From contig WELB01000317.1 in NCBI GenBank assembly GCA_009602725.1, positions 10,079-24,631 of the forward strand: DNA of 14,553 nucleotides. Direction: 5' to 3'. Within the stretch, counting starts at the first letter, position 1. Every line of letters starts with the position of its first letter. Under the pieces are notes generated by a model. That model did not search any database, was not told the origin of the DNA, and saw only the letters and a list, made by a program, of their open reading frames with translations. Of this stretch, positions 1-9,600 are shown one piece after another. Both the position numbers and the translations under genes were made by a program. The stretch comes from Spirogloea muscicola (Eukaryota; Streptophyta; Zygnematophyceae; Spirogloeales; Spirogloeaceae).

Positions 1-840
1 CTGCTGGCACAAGAGCTAGTCAATTGCCGTCCGGTATTCGAGCGTCAGCTAGCGACCTCTATGTGCTGACTCGTGGTTACTGAGCGGGTCAGCTTAGCAG
101 CAGGTGACGTACATTTGTCCAATGTGCTTGCCTTTGTACTTGGCCACACATGGCCTCCCCATCTCTTAAAATACACGCATTTTCTTCTTGACGACGACGC
201 GCGGGCGCCGAGGCAGGGGTATCCGGACTCTCATGTAAACCCTCCGACTCTTGAGCTGGCTGGCCTTTCGCGGGTATCGCCCCCCTGAGAAGAGCTACTT
301 CTTTCGGACCTCGTCCTTTCTTCTGGCCTGACCAGCCATTGCCTTGTATTCTTTATTCACTACTTTTCCTGAGCTGGCCAATCACAGCCATCGCCCTCTA
401 CTGGAAGAGTTTTTCTTCTACGTTGGAATAGCTATTTCTGCTGGGCTTGCCCTCGCACAGCCATCGCGTCCTATTGGTTAGCTTCCTGTTGTGAGCTCTC
501 CGCAGGAGGCGGTGGCTGTCAGAAGCCGGCCGGAGAGGAGGCGCGCTGTGCCCATAAGTTTAGGGAAGGCCAAGCGAAGCGATAACGATTAAGTGCTGGG
601 CTAGAAGTAATCAAGGGAAGCGGGGCGTAGCACGACTGGTGAGCGGGAGAAGTGCAACCAGGCGAACAAGAGGGGAGTGAGAGGTGCTAGATGGGCATGA
701 TGCCCACTCGAGGAGTCTAGCGGTTGCCGGGATGGTAGCTTCTTGGAAGACCCTGGTCGAGGATGCCTGTCGGAGGGACTGAGTTGGGAGGGGGAATCGG
801 GCTCCCAAGGAGCACAGGCGACCACGCCAGACGCCGTGGC
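1..840. other. Upstream non-coding region, no gene seen
   Basis: I see no supportable gene here; open frames are short, lack family motifs and overlap on both strands. The stretch 290-500 is pyrimidine-rich. The module CAGCCATYGCC (last base variable) recurs at 333-343, 385-395 and 458-468, each preceded by a CTGG- or GCTGG-type half site. CCAAT occurs at 378-382 and its reverse, ATTGG, at 473-477. These could belong to the promoter of the downstream bHLH gene or to a decayed repeat related to the one at 5684-5973; the sequence does not decide. Confidence 0.4.
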
Positions 841-849
841 TGCCGTTTC

Positions 850-1883
850 TGTCTGTGTCTTCCCGCCACCGCGCCCGGAGCCGGCGACGGCGGCTGCCGC
901 CGTAGCCGTCGCCCGCGGGGCCCGGGCGGCGCGTGAGAGAGTGACGGCCAGCCCGCCTGCAGCATGTGAGCCCCGCCGCCCCCGCCTGCTGCGCAGCGCG
1001 GCATGCGCCCGCGGGGGGCCCCGGGCTCGGCTGCCCGCATCCGCACCCGCGACGCAGCCGAGGCGCGACCTGCGCGAGGCAGCCGAGGCGCGACCACTGC
1101 GCTTCTGCATGCGGCCTCTGCCTCTGCTTCTGGGGGGGGCCCGCAGCGCGCAGAGCCGTGCGTCAGAGGCCAAGGGAATGAGCCCCCAACTTGGATTGGC
1201 TGTCACCAAAGCTGGACTCGCGCTGCACTTGGATATATCCCCTCACTGCTCCATGCGGCGTGCAGGCTCCCGTCGGTGCTGGTGGCAGAAGTAGGAGATC
1301 CATCACAGGCGGGCGGCCCTGCGCCAGCCGATTCGCCGACCTCCAATCCATGGCAGCATCTAACCCAGGTCCCCGCTTGAGAATGCACGATGCAATAGCT
1401 CGCATCAGCGTATCCTCTATCCCCACGTTTGCATCGCGGACATATCACGACCGAGCTCGCAGCTTACGCTGCTTCCCATGGCCAAGCCGAGATACTCTCG
1501 CTCGGCGATTCGGCGAGGCCACTATGCTGAACCTATGTTCGCGCATGCTGACAGGCGCAGGGAGCGCTCGGCACACCGGACAAGTGGGGTTCCGTTCTCG
1601 ACGGCCAGGCTCTGCCGGCGGCACCGAGCCTTCTGAACATTCTCGCCACTGCGCTGCTGTCCTTATCCGGCAGCAATCTGCCTGTCACGGGCCTCTCGCA
1701 GGTCAGCACTTGCGGCAAGCCCTTCTGCCATGGAAGGAGATGGCTCATGCCCTTGCCCTTCATGTACTGCGACTCCTCCCACCAATCCACCTGAAGTATT
1801 TTGCCGTCTGTAATCTTCGGAGGCGCTCCTCGTTAACAGCAGACAGACATGAACCCAATAATTGGCGGAAGCCCGTGCTGAAG
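850..1883 (+). promoter_or_regulatory. GC-rich probable promoter and 5' leader of the bHLH gene
   Basis: This stretch is strongly GC-rich from about 850 to 1170 and then normalises. The frame of the downstream bHLH gene is open from 1182 (stop TGA at 1179-1181), with in-frame ATGs at 1350 and later. The translation of 1182-1883 is rich in Arg, Cys and His and unlike the Ser/Ala-rich protein that follows. I therefore prefer to read it as leader, although an N-terminal extension starting at 1350 or an upstream exon is possible. Confidence 0.35.
1054..1095 (+). repeat. 17-bp direct repeat, 25-bp period
   Basis: GCAGCCGAGGCGCGACC occurs exactly at 1054-1070 and 1079-1095. The 25-bp period is not a multiple of three, so the duplication would shift any reading frame; this argues that the GC-rich leader is non-coding here. 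Confidence 0.85.
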
Positions 1884-4416
1884 ATGCAGCGACCCGATGT
1901 TGTGCAGATGGCTGCAGAGACGTCGTACGCATGCCTCACGCAGCACAACCAGCTCTTGACATTGCTCAGTAGACAAGGGTCTCCCTTGGCAGCGACTGCC
2001 AACAACGCCAGCCTGCCGCTGATGCACCGGATGCTGAACCTTCTTGACTCGTCCGGTCCCATGGCATGCGCAACCAACGGCATGAGCCTTCCCCTGTCGG
2101 CGGCCTCGCTGCAGGGCTCTGCACACTCTCCTGACTTTCCTGCTCTCCAGCCTCGCCAACCTGGGACAGTCTCAGCACCTGCCGATAGCTTCTGCCCGCT
2201 GGCGCCCAAGACACCTCACAGCAGCACCTGCAATGTGCCACTGCCATCACCCAGCACAGCGCCAGGGAGGGCCGCTTCTACCAGACCACGCAGCAAGAGA
2301 AAGGCCCCTGCTCTGACCATCATCCCGCCAGAGAAGCTTGGGACCTGGGACGGCAATGAGGCCTTGGACTGCGTTATGGATGCTGGCAGCAGATCGGCGC
2401 TGGTGTCACAGAGGATCTGTGTAGGCAAGGGGGGCAAGGTCACTCCGCAGCTGTGCCTGAGCGAGGCTGCCGATCTCGCAAGGCGTTTAGCGAAGAAGAA
2501 TCCAAGTGAGATCAATGATGAGGAGCTATGGGAGCTCTATGTGCACGGTTTACTGGCTTCCCCGTTCAGATCCAAGGACCAACAGAGACTGGCAGACGCA
2601 ATCAGTGAGGCAGCAAGGCTTGCTGAGAAGAAGGTCGAAGATGCTGGCAAAGCAGTGGTGGCTGTGGCAGCGGCAGCGGCACCTATTGCGCTGTCCTCTC
2701 AGGGGTTGGGCGTCACAGGTGACCATACCCTTCCATGGAGCAGGACTGCCAATACTGATGACAGCACCACGGAAGGCAATGCCGATGCTGGTGATTTGAG
2801 CCTCTTTCATGACGACAAGGTCCAGCAGTTGCTTACCTTCTCGGATATCTGGCTGGCATCGCCTCGGAACAGCTTCAGAAACAACCTCGCGTCGCCAAGC
2901 ACTGGGCCCGTCCTGCACTCGCCAAGGTGCAAGGACTTCTCAGAACTCTTCCCAGCAGGGCTTGTGTCGCCTGGTTACCAGCCATCGTACACAGACACCT
3001 GCAAGGCCGCAGATGGTGGATGCGTGTCACCAACCCCTGAAATCATCACAAGAGCGGCATCAGCGGCATCAGCAGACGCAAGTCAAGCCAGCGGTGCTGC
3101 TGGCTTGGTCCAGACCGGGTCCAGCACCCGCAAGAGCGCTGGCAATTCTACGGTGGCCAGCTGTGTGACCACGTCTCAGGGCTCCCTCGCCATAGGAAGC
3201 ATGAGCAGTGACAAGAGCTGCCTCGGCGGGCTGCTTCTGCAGTCCCTACTCCTTTGCAATGGCGAGATCAAGCCAAGCTCGTCCACGGTGCCTAGGCTGA
3301 AGCATGCATCTTGCACCAGCAGCGAAGACGGAGGCAATCAAAGCAGCGATGCTGACTGCATCGAGTCCCCACGCAAGCTCCTTTGCAATGTCTTGGATGA
3401 TGCGGAGGTGGCCACTAGCTGCAGCCCCGCCGAGCGCGCCTCCAAGGTGCCCAGGACATCTGAGGCTCCAGGTCAATCTCCCCTCTTAAGGTCAAGTTTG
3501 GACACAAGCAATGAATGTGAGAATGAAGCCTGTAAATCGGATGAGGCCGAGCCAAGGCTGGAGTATGTACCTAGCAGCCAACAGCTTTTGTTCCAAGTGG
3601 AGATGAGCAGCACAGCTGGCGGCCTGGTGGCAGCACGCTCAGGGACGCCTACATCTCCAAAACTTGTAGCAAGATCACGATTCGGAACGAGCTCGCCCAT
3701 GTCAATGAAGAGGCCGCACTTCAGATTTCCAACCACCTCCACATGCAACACCGGCTTAAAAAGGTCTGCCTCCGATGGAGCTGCAACGGCTGGAGAGAAT
3801 GCTAAGGCCGACATAAGGAGTGAGTTGAGTCGCATGCAATTGGCGGATCCCCAGACTGGGGCACCGCGCTCGCGGAGGGAGAGGTTGACAGACCGATACA
3901 GAGCTCTGCAGGTGAGGACGCAGCCTCCTGCTCAGGACTGCTTCTGAGTATCCGCTTTACTCGATCTTTGTTTCATGACTGGCTAGCAAGTCCTCTCTTT
4001 GTTGCTCCTTTGTGCACAAGTAATCAATGCATTATTTCTGTTCATGAAAATCTGTATCATACAAGAGACGACTGCAGTATTCATGGAAATTACTGCTGCA
4101 GACACTGCTACCTTCAAAGGAGAAGACGGACATCGCCACCATGCTGCAGGATGCTGCCGACTATGTCAACTTCCTCCAGCAGCGCGTTGAGGTGCGCAGG
4201 GGTCACCTGGCGTTTCTAGGCAGAGCTGCTCACCCTAAATTTGTGATATATTATATGATGCCAAGCCCACCGAAACGCTTTGACATGATGTGCTTGCGCT
4301 GTGATTGTCAGACTCTCAGCAAGTCAAGCCAGCACCCTGAGGAGGCTGAGAAGCAGTATGACCTCAATAGTCGGGGCCTGTGCCTCATGTCAATCTCTGT
4401 AGTCAGTGGAGTTTGA
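1884..4416 (+). CDS. bHLH transcription factor, RSL/class VIII-like
   Basis: Exon 1 (1884-3911) ends at CAG|gtgagg. Exon 2 starts at 4102 after gctgcag, phase 0. Joined, they give a full bHLH: DPQTG, RSRRERLTDRYRALQ (basic region and helix 1), loop TLLPSKE, then KTDIATMLQDAADYVNFLQQ (helix 2). DPQ-x, RRER and D-I-(A/S)-T-M-L resemble plant RSL (class VIII) factors, which act in the nucleus as dimers. Residues 5-9-13 of the basic region read Q-P-R instead of the E-box H-E-R. The preceding ~650 residues are Ser/Ala-rich with no domain I recognise; KKPSEINDEELWELYVHGLL-like acidic/hydrophobic sequence (about 2492-2550) may be an interaction motif. Start: 1884 gives a plausible N-terminus; 1908 has a better ATGGC context; 1350 is the first in-frame ATG. 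3' end: exon 2 may stop at 4191|gtgcgc with a further unidentified exon, since sequence read through to TGA 4414-4416 looks non-coding. The bHLH identity is solid; the RSL subfamily is an inference. Confidence 0.82.
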
Positions 4417-4687
4417 CATCCTCCGATGCTATCTTTGGTTGACCTGTGAAGTGCACTACCGCACGGACAGGGAAGGCCTCTGTGAGAGCACAACCTAATG
4501 GTGATCTTACTACACGCCATTACAGTCTTGACCGTCTTAGTATTGTCTACTGCAAGGAGACCTCTTGTGGCCCTGATTGCAGCAGTACATAGTTCCTGGG
4601 CCGCAATACATGATTGGATGAGAAGTCGGCCGAGGAGTGGGGCCCTGAAGGCTCCACCTTCCATTGAGCTCTGGCTCTTGGATATGA

Positions 4688-4692
4688 TGTAA
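4688..4692 (+). terminator. Candidate TGTAA polyadenylation signal of the bHLH gene
   Basis: TGTAA is the usual chlorophyte polyadenylation signal and occurs here about 270 bases after the provisional stop codon. A pentamer is common by chance, so this is only a candidate; transcript ends would decide. Confidence 0.25.
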
Positions 4693-5202
4693 CCATTGCG
4701 GGCCTATATTGATACGCCGGATCTTGAGCTTGATCCTTTGTGCACACTCACAGCTCCTGCAAAATGATCAAGCAGAGAAATACATTGCGTCATAGCTAAG
4801 GCTTCTATGAGCGACCAGCTTTGTGACTGTCTCCTCATGGGCCTCACATATTACAGATGATGAGAACATGGCCAGGACGTGGTAGTCGCATTCCCTTGGG
4901 CTGTTCCTGTTAGAGCACCGAGCTCTATCATAATACTCCTAAAAGGCAGATGTGATAGGCCCAGCCAAGCCGGGGGTCAACTCTTCATCTTGTCAAACGG
5001 CTCTGTAGCTGGCCCACATTAGTAAGCTCAGAGGAGCTTTTCCTTTGGCTGAGGCCGTCATGCACGTCAACAGGGAGCGGGGTTGGCCGAATTCTGGCCA
5101 TCGAGGTTGTGGGGTCTGGCAAGCTGCAGCAATCTCTCCTCCAACAGCTCTGGTCTCACTTGCTCTGTATCGTTGATAGATGCACTGAGCAAGGGGGGAT
5201 CC

Positions 5203-5228
5203 GTCCGGACTGTCATATCAGTCCGGAC
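5203..5228. repeat. Perfect 10-bp inverted repeat, 6-nt loop
   Basis: GTCCGGACTG (5203-5212) and CAGTCCGGAC (5219-5228) are exact reverse complements around the loop tcatat. GTCCGGAC is itself self-complementary, so the site is a palindrome pair and could be a dimeric protein site or a hairpin. It lies in the spacer between the bHLH and EXECUTER genes. Confidence 0.85.
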
Positions 5229-5586
5229 CCTTCCAGGCCCGGCAGGTCTGCAGCTCGCAGGTAAGGTCAGCAGAGCAAGTGGCACCAATCGAGTATGCCC
5301 ACCTTCCTGTACCTCCTCAAAGTCAAAGCCAATCTAGCATCACTCTAAAGACCACAAGCCTTGCACCATGAATGTCCATAAGGGACTCTCGCGGCTCGCC
5401 GAGCCCACGACTGTCGCCAGTCGTTGTGCAGACGTCCTAGCGTGGCCTGGCCTGCCGCATCGACAGTACGAGGGTGGGACCACTGCTGTCTAGGTTGATG
5501 TTCAGCCCCACTCCATCACGGCGCCACCAAGCTGGTCAACAGAGGCCGACTTCCATGCAGCCAGCTGCGCTCACTCTGGTTTGATC

Positions 5587-5606
5587 AGTGATCCGTGAGG
5601 ATCACT
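5587..5606. repeat. Perfect 8-bp inverted repeat, 4-nt loop
   Basis: AGTGATCC (5587-5594) and GGATCACT (5599-5606) pair exactly around gtga. It sits immediately left of the repeat cluster at 5684-5973. Confidence 0.7.
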
Positions 5607-5683
5607 CACTTTCCTGGATGTGTACGCTCCCTTGGTCCTAGTCTTCTTAGTCCTAGTCGTTCGCACTCAAGCTCCCTCAGACC

Positions 5684-5973
5684 TTGTCCATTCTTTTGGG
5701 CTGGCCTTTCCCAGCCACCAGTCAATCTGGCCGCGCTTTCTCCCTTGGTACTTGGTCATCTTCTGCAGGCTGGCTGGCCTTGCACAGCCATTTCCCCCTT
5801 CGGAAGAAAGTGCTCGCCCATTGAGAATAAGAAGAAGGCTCGCCCATAAAGAAAGAGGGGCTGGCAAAGCCAGCCCAAAAAGAATGGACAATGTCCAAAG
5901 CCGAAGAATGAGAAGCCGAGGAAGGACTCCTGAGAATAGGGGCTGGAACAACCAGCCCGAAAAAGAATGAACA
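5684..5973. repeat. Cluster of ~33-bp repeat units, one forward and two reverse
   Basis: A unit of about 33 bp, TTGTCCATTCTTTT followed by GGGCTGG..TT..CCAGCC, lies forward at 5684-5716 and reversed at 5859-5891 and 5941-5973. Unit 1 and the reverse complement of unit 2 differ by about one indel pair and two substitutions; unit 3 is more diverged. Each unit ends in a small GGCTGG-n-CCAGCC palindrome. A related partial module, GGCTGGCCTTGCACAGCCAT, lies around 5770-5790, and weaker look-alikes occur at 330-470. The arrangement resembles a degenerate foldback or miniature element. I see no open frame with transposase motifs and no clear terminal repeats or target duplication. Confidence 0.65.
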
Positions 5974-6286
5974 GAGTACGAGAAGTTCGGAAGAGCTCTT
6001 GTTCTGTCTTGCTCATGAAGTGCGAGCAGTGTTAGATGTGCTGGGACTCCCCTCTTTCAAGGCGCCTTCTCTTCGGGTCGCAATGACCTTAGCCACTTAG
6101 CATAGGGCTTATTTGAATGTAGCCCGTTATTTGCACAAGCTTTTACCTGATCGAAGTACAGGGCTTGCATTGGGCCCCCGTTCATATCATGCGCACTGTC
6201 TCATTTCTGGCTCCGATCAGGTCGCGGTCTGTTTATGAATCCGTCAGCCACCGCCAGGTGACGGAGCGGGGGACCAGCGTCAAGCC
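5974..6286. other. Upstream region of EXECUTER, no gene seen
   Basis: No gene is supported here. It is the likely distal promoter of EXECUTER. A 6-bp inverted pair CCGTCA...TGACGG spans 6241-6264. No TATA box could be assigned with confidence. Confidence 0.35.
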
Positions 6287-6341
6287 CATCGGACGGCTTT
6301 GAGGGCCGCCCGCGACGGAAAGGGCGCATCGGACGGCTTTG
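6287..6341 (+). repeat. 15-bp direct repeat, 40-bp period, upstream of EXECUTER
   Basis: CATCGGACGGCTTTG occurs exactly at 6287-6301 and 6327-6341, with looser similarity on both sides. It lies about 300 bases before the EXECUTER start codon, so it may be a duplicated promoter or leader element. Confidence 0.8.
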
Positions 6342-6441
6342 GGGGCGCCAGCAGCCTGCCCACCCTCCCTTGCCGCCGGCTCCTCCGCCATAGCCCGGGC
6401 CGGAGGATAAGAAGCCTCGCGGCCCCCACTTTAGCCGACGC

Positions 6442-6500
6442 CGCGGCGGCAGGTGCGGCGGCGGCGGCGGCGGCGGGGGCGGCGGCGTCGGCGGCGGCGG
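6442..6500 (+). repeat. Imperfect GGC/GCG trinucleotide run
   Basis: A near-continuous GCG/GGC run lies in the leader of EXECUTER, ending about 130 bases before the start codon. Translated, it gives only polyalanine or polyarginine and is followed by a TAG at 6566-6568 in the EXECUTER frame, so it is not part of that protein. Confidence 0.85.
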
Positions 6501-6631
6501 AAGGGAAGGCAGACTCTAAACGGGGCTCCAGCCGCAGGCCGAATTCGGCGCGAGGATCGCCGGCTTAGATATCCAGCTGGTTGTGCCCGAGGGGGCAGGC
6601 AGTGCCCCTTAGGACACGGGATCTCGCAGAC

Positions 6632-9600
6632 ATGGCGTCGACGGCGGCCGCAGTGGCGGTCCCGGGCCTGCAGGCACCAGAACTCCAGCTCCCTGGGGCT
6701 CCGGCGTGCGCCGGTGGCGGGCGCGTCCACTCGTCCATGTCCGCAGGGTCGTCGCGCACCACGTGCGCCGACAGCCCGCGCCGCTCGACGAGCCGCCGCG
6801 CTGCGACTGGCGGCAGCATCTGCCACCTGAGCTGCCAGCTCGAGAGCTCCCGGCGAGGCGGACGAAGCAGCAGGCGAGCCGTCTGCTCGGCCGTTGTTGC
6901 TGCCGACTGGCTTGCTGGCCAGCCTGCGCTGGGCGCGCAGCGAATGACGCCGCAGGGGCTGGACGGCCGTCGCAGCGTCGACGGCATGGGGAGGAAGCCA
7001 CGGCCAGAGGGCGCCGCGCGGCGGGGTAAGAAGATGTGTGCCACCGGCTCCTCCGAGCCGCGCCCCGACAGGACCGAGGAAGCGAGCCTCGAGGAAGGCG
7101 ATCAGCGACCCTCCAAGCTTGCAGGGCCTGCCGGCGACCAAGCGGAAGGCCCCTCCCAACCCTGGGGTAACGCCGCCCGGCGCAAGAGGCTCCAGGAAGT
7201 GGCGACGCGCGTGGGTGATCCATTCCGGGACATGATTACGTCCGCATCCAAGCGATTGCAGAACTATCTGGACAACCACAGCCCCCAGACCTCTGCTGAG
7301 GAGGGCGAGGAGAACGACGGGCCGGCGGACGACTGGTCCAAGTGGCAGACGGTGATTGCGGATGTGGAGGAGCGAGACACTATTGTGACTGCTCTGAAGG
7401 TCAGTGGCCCTGGCGGGCTCTTAGTGTAATACAACAATGTGCGTTTCAGATGTTTGCAGAGCTCGTGCGCAGACCATCATCTTGGATGTGCCCTTATAAG
7501 CATGTATGATATTGCCTTACTCTAGTCACTCCTTGCCTTGCTCTGGTCACTCCTTGCTCTGGTCACTCCTTACAAGAGCAATAACCTGTCATGGGACCTT
7601 GCTGTCAATATGATCTGATGTCGTGCAGTTCCAGCTAGAGGATGCTGTGGACAAAGAGGACTATCAAGAAGCTGCAAAACTAAAGGACGTCATTGGCGGA
7701 ATAATGGCAAAAGACACAGTCACTGAGGTTTTGGATGCCTTACAGGTGACTAGGCTCTTATCCCTTCAGTACAAGCAATGATACATTCTACTGCCTCAAT
7801 TAGCAGATCATGCTGTGGTCTGCCTCTATTTCAAGGCTGGTTAAGTGAGTCGCTGTGATACAAGCTTTTGTGAGTCCTGTGAAAATGTAACCTTCTTTAT
7901 GGTGCTGTATGTTATTAGCTGGTTGGTCCTATGCACATAGTGTCATATCAATGCACATGCCTTTCAGACTTGCACCTTCATACCTGCCTACATGCCTATG
8001 GACATTGCTGCAGCTTGCTTTGGCTGAGGAGCGCTATGTGGATGCTGCAATGTATCGGGATGAGGCAGGTGTTGGACTGGTATGCGAGCTCCATGTGGAT
8101 GATGCTGGATTCAATGCAAGTCAGGGGCGGCAGGGGCAAAGATGCTCCTCAGCACGCCGCACTGATCTCAATGCTGTAAACTTCATCGCTGATGGATTCT
8201 ACTTGGACGCTTTGTGCAGATTGGTTGGTGGGTGGGGTTGGCAGAGGGCGCCAATGACCCCTTTGGTCGCATCCTGCAGATTTATCCATCAGATGGGAGG
8301 TTGTTGGGCAGGAGCTACACAGCAAAGTAAGTCGCAACACCTGATCAGCATCATGACTGAAGCATGTCTGTGCATGTGCTTGGTCCAGCGGTGGCCCGCG
8401 CAGGTGATTCTGTGTACTAAGGCTTTGGGTGGTTCGAGTGGTAACGCAGGCAACTGGCAGTTGCTGGACATGGTTCAGCCATCTTTGAGATTTTTGTGGC
8501 AAGAGACAATCGTGGGCGATATAGAAAGCAGGTATTGGTATCACGATGAATCCTAGGTCAAAGATTTGCAAGTCAAATTGCTGTAGTATGCAAGTTACTG
8601 AAAAGGTGCTCGCTGATACATGACGATTACTGCTACCCACCCAGTTGTGCATAAAATCAAAGCTATACTGACTGCCTATTATTGGCACATCCAGGCGGTG
8701 TACTTGAGAAGAGATCCACCTTCTGCAGCGCAAGGTCTTGTGACGACAGGGAATGAAGTGGTTGTGGATGCTGACAAGCAGATTGACGATGTCAAGGTAG
8801 AGGAGGTAGACGTAGAAAAGACTGGGAGCAGCGCAGATGAGGACAAGCCCAAGGCGGATGTCAAGGGGACTGAGGAAGGACTTGGGGGCATCCTTAACTT
8901 CTTGAAGGATCGCATGCCTGGTGTAAAACTTAAGGTCTTCAAGGTGTCCGCTCCTGAGGACGTTGATGTAGACCTTCCCAAGATAGTGGAACAGATCATG
9001 GAGGATAGGACCGAGAAGTCCACTGGTCAAGTGAAGGCAGACAGGGGTCAGAGGGACCAGAGTGCTGAGGCGGCCCAAAAGAGCAGTGGCAGTGAGGTTC
9101 AAGGAGGACATACGGATGGTGACGGTAGCAATACTGCGTCAGGGAAAGGAGAGGAAGGCAATGCAGACGAGGTAGAGGAGGGGATGCCTGTGAGAGTAGT
9201 TCTTGGTGGAGTTTTGTCGGGTGCCAGCAACCTGTCAGACGACAGGCCCAAGCTTCCAGTACGGGTGCCTGCAAGGTTGGAAATGAGGGGCAGGGACGTC
9301 TTCTTGTTTAGTATGGAGTACGGGCTTGCGGAGGCAAGCCCGCCGCACGATCCCAAGTTCTCTCGTCAGATGCAGATTGCTACTCAAGCAATGTCAGAGA
9401 TGATGCCTGACGACGTCGCAAAGGTCTTCTGGAATGTGGATGTTGACAAGTTAAGCAGCCAGGTATGTGTAGGTCTTGCGATTGACGAGGGAGACCGATA
9501 TGCTCAACACTGCAAATCTCTATCTATGTGATGACGGTTGGGTCAATGTTCTCTTTTAAGGAGCAGTATCACTCGGTGGCATGTGACTTCTTATGCAAAT

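Larger units (their letters stand above)
4417..5583. other. Intergenic region with short hairpins
   Basis: No protein or RNA gene is recognisable. It probably holds the 3' UTR, and perhaps a missed terminal exon, of the bHLH gene on the left. Perfect short inverted repeats lie at 5203-5228, 5393-5405 (GGCTC-gcc-GAGCC) and 5407-5424 (ACGACTG-tcgc-CAGTCGT), and another at 5587-5606 just beyond. Confidence 0.45.

Noticed and set aside
601-1294. Overlapping open frames on both strands around the GC-rich block (202, 183 and 126 codons)
   Set aside because: All are Arg/Ala/Pro-rich products of high GC. They start mostly at TTG or GTG and cover a 25-bp-period repeat that would break the frame.
5595-5970. 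Short frames on both strands over the repeat cluster
   Set aside because: They follow the pyrimidine/purine-rich repeat units and show no domain or splice-supported extension; no transposase motif was found.
6431-7279. 282-codon minus-strand open frame
   Set aside because: It is the GC-rich shadow of EXECUTER exon 1 and its GGC leader; the Arg/Pro-rich translation has no recognisable domain.
7909-8556. 215-codon plus-strand open frame
   Set aside because: It reads exon 3 of EXECUTER in frame and then runs through the next introns out of frame; the spliced model restores known motifs.
8149-9111. 320-codon open frame on the minus strand
   Set aside because: It is antisense to EXECUTER exon 6 and runs across its introns 3-5; it has no family motifs. 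The acidic codon use of exon 6 keeps the opposite strand free of stops.
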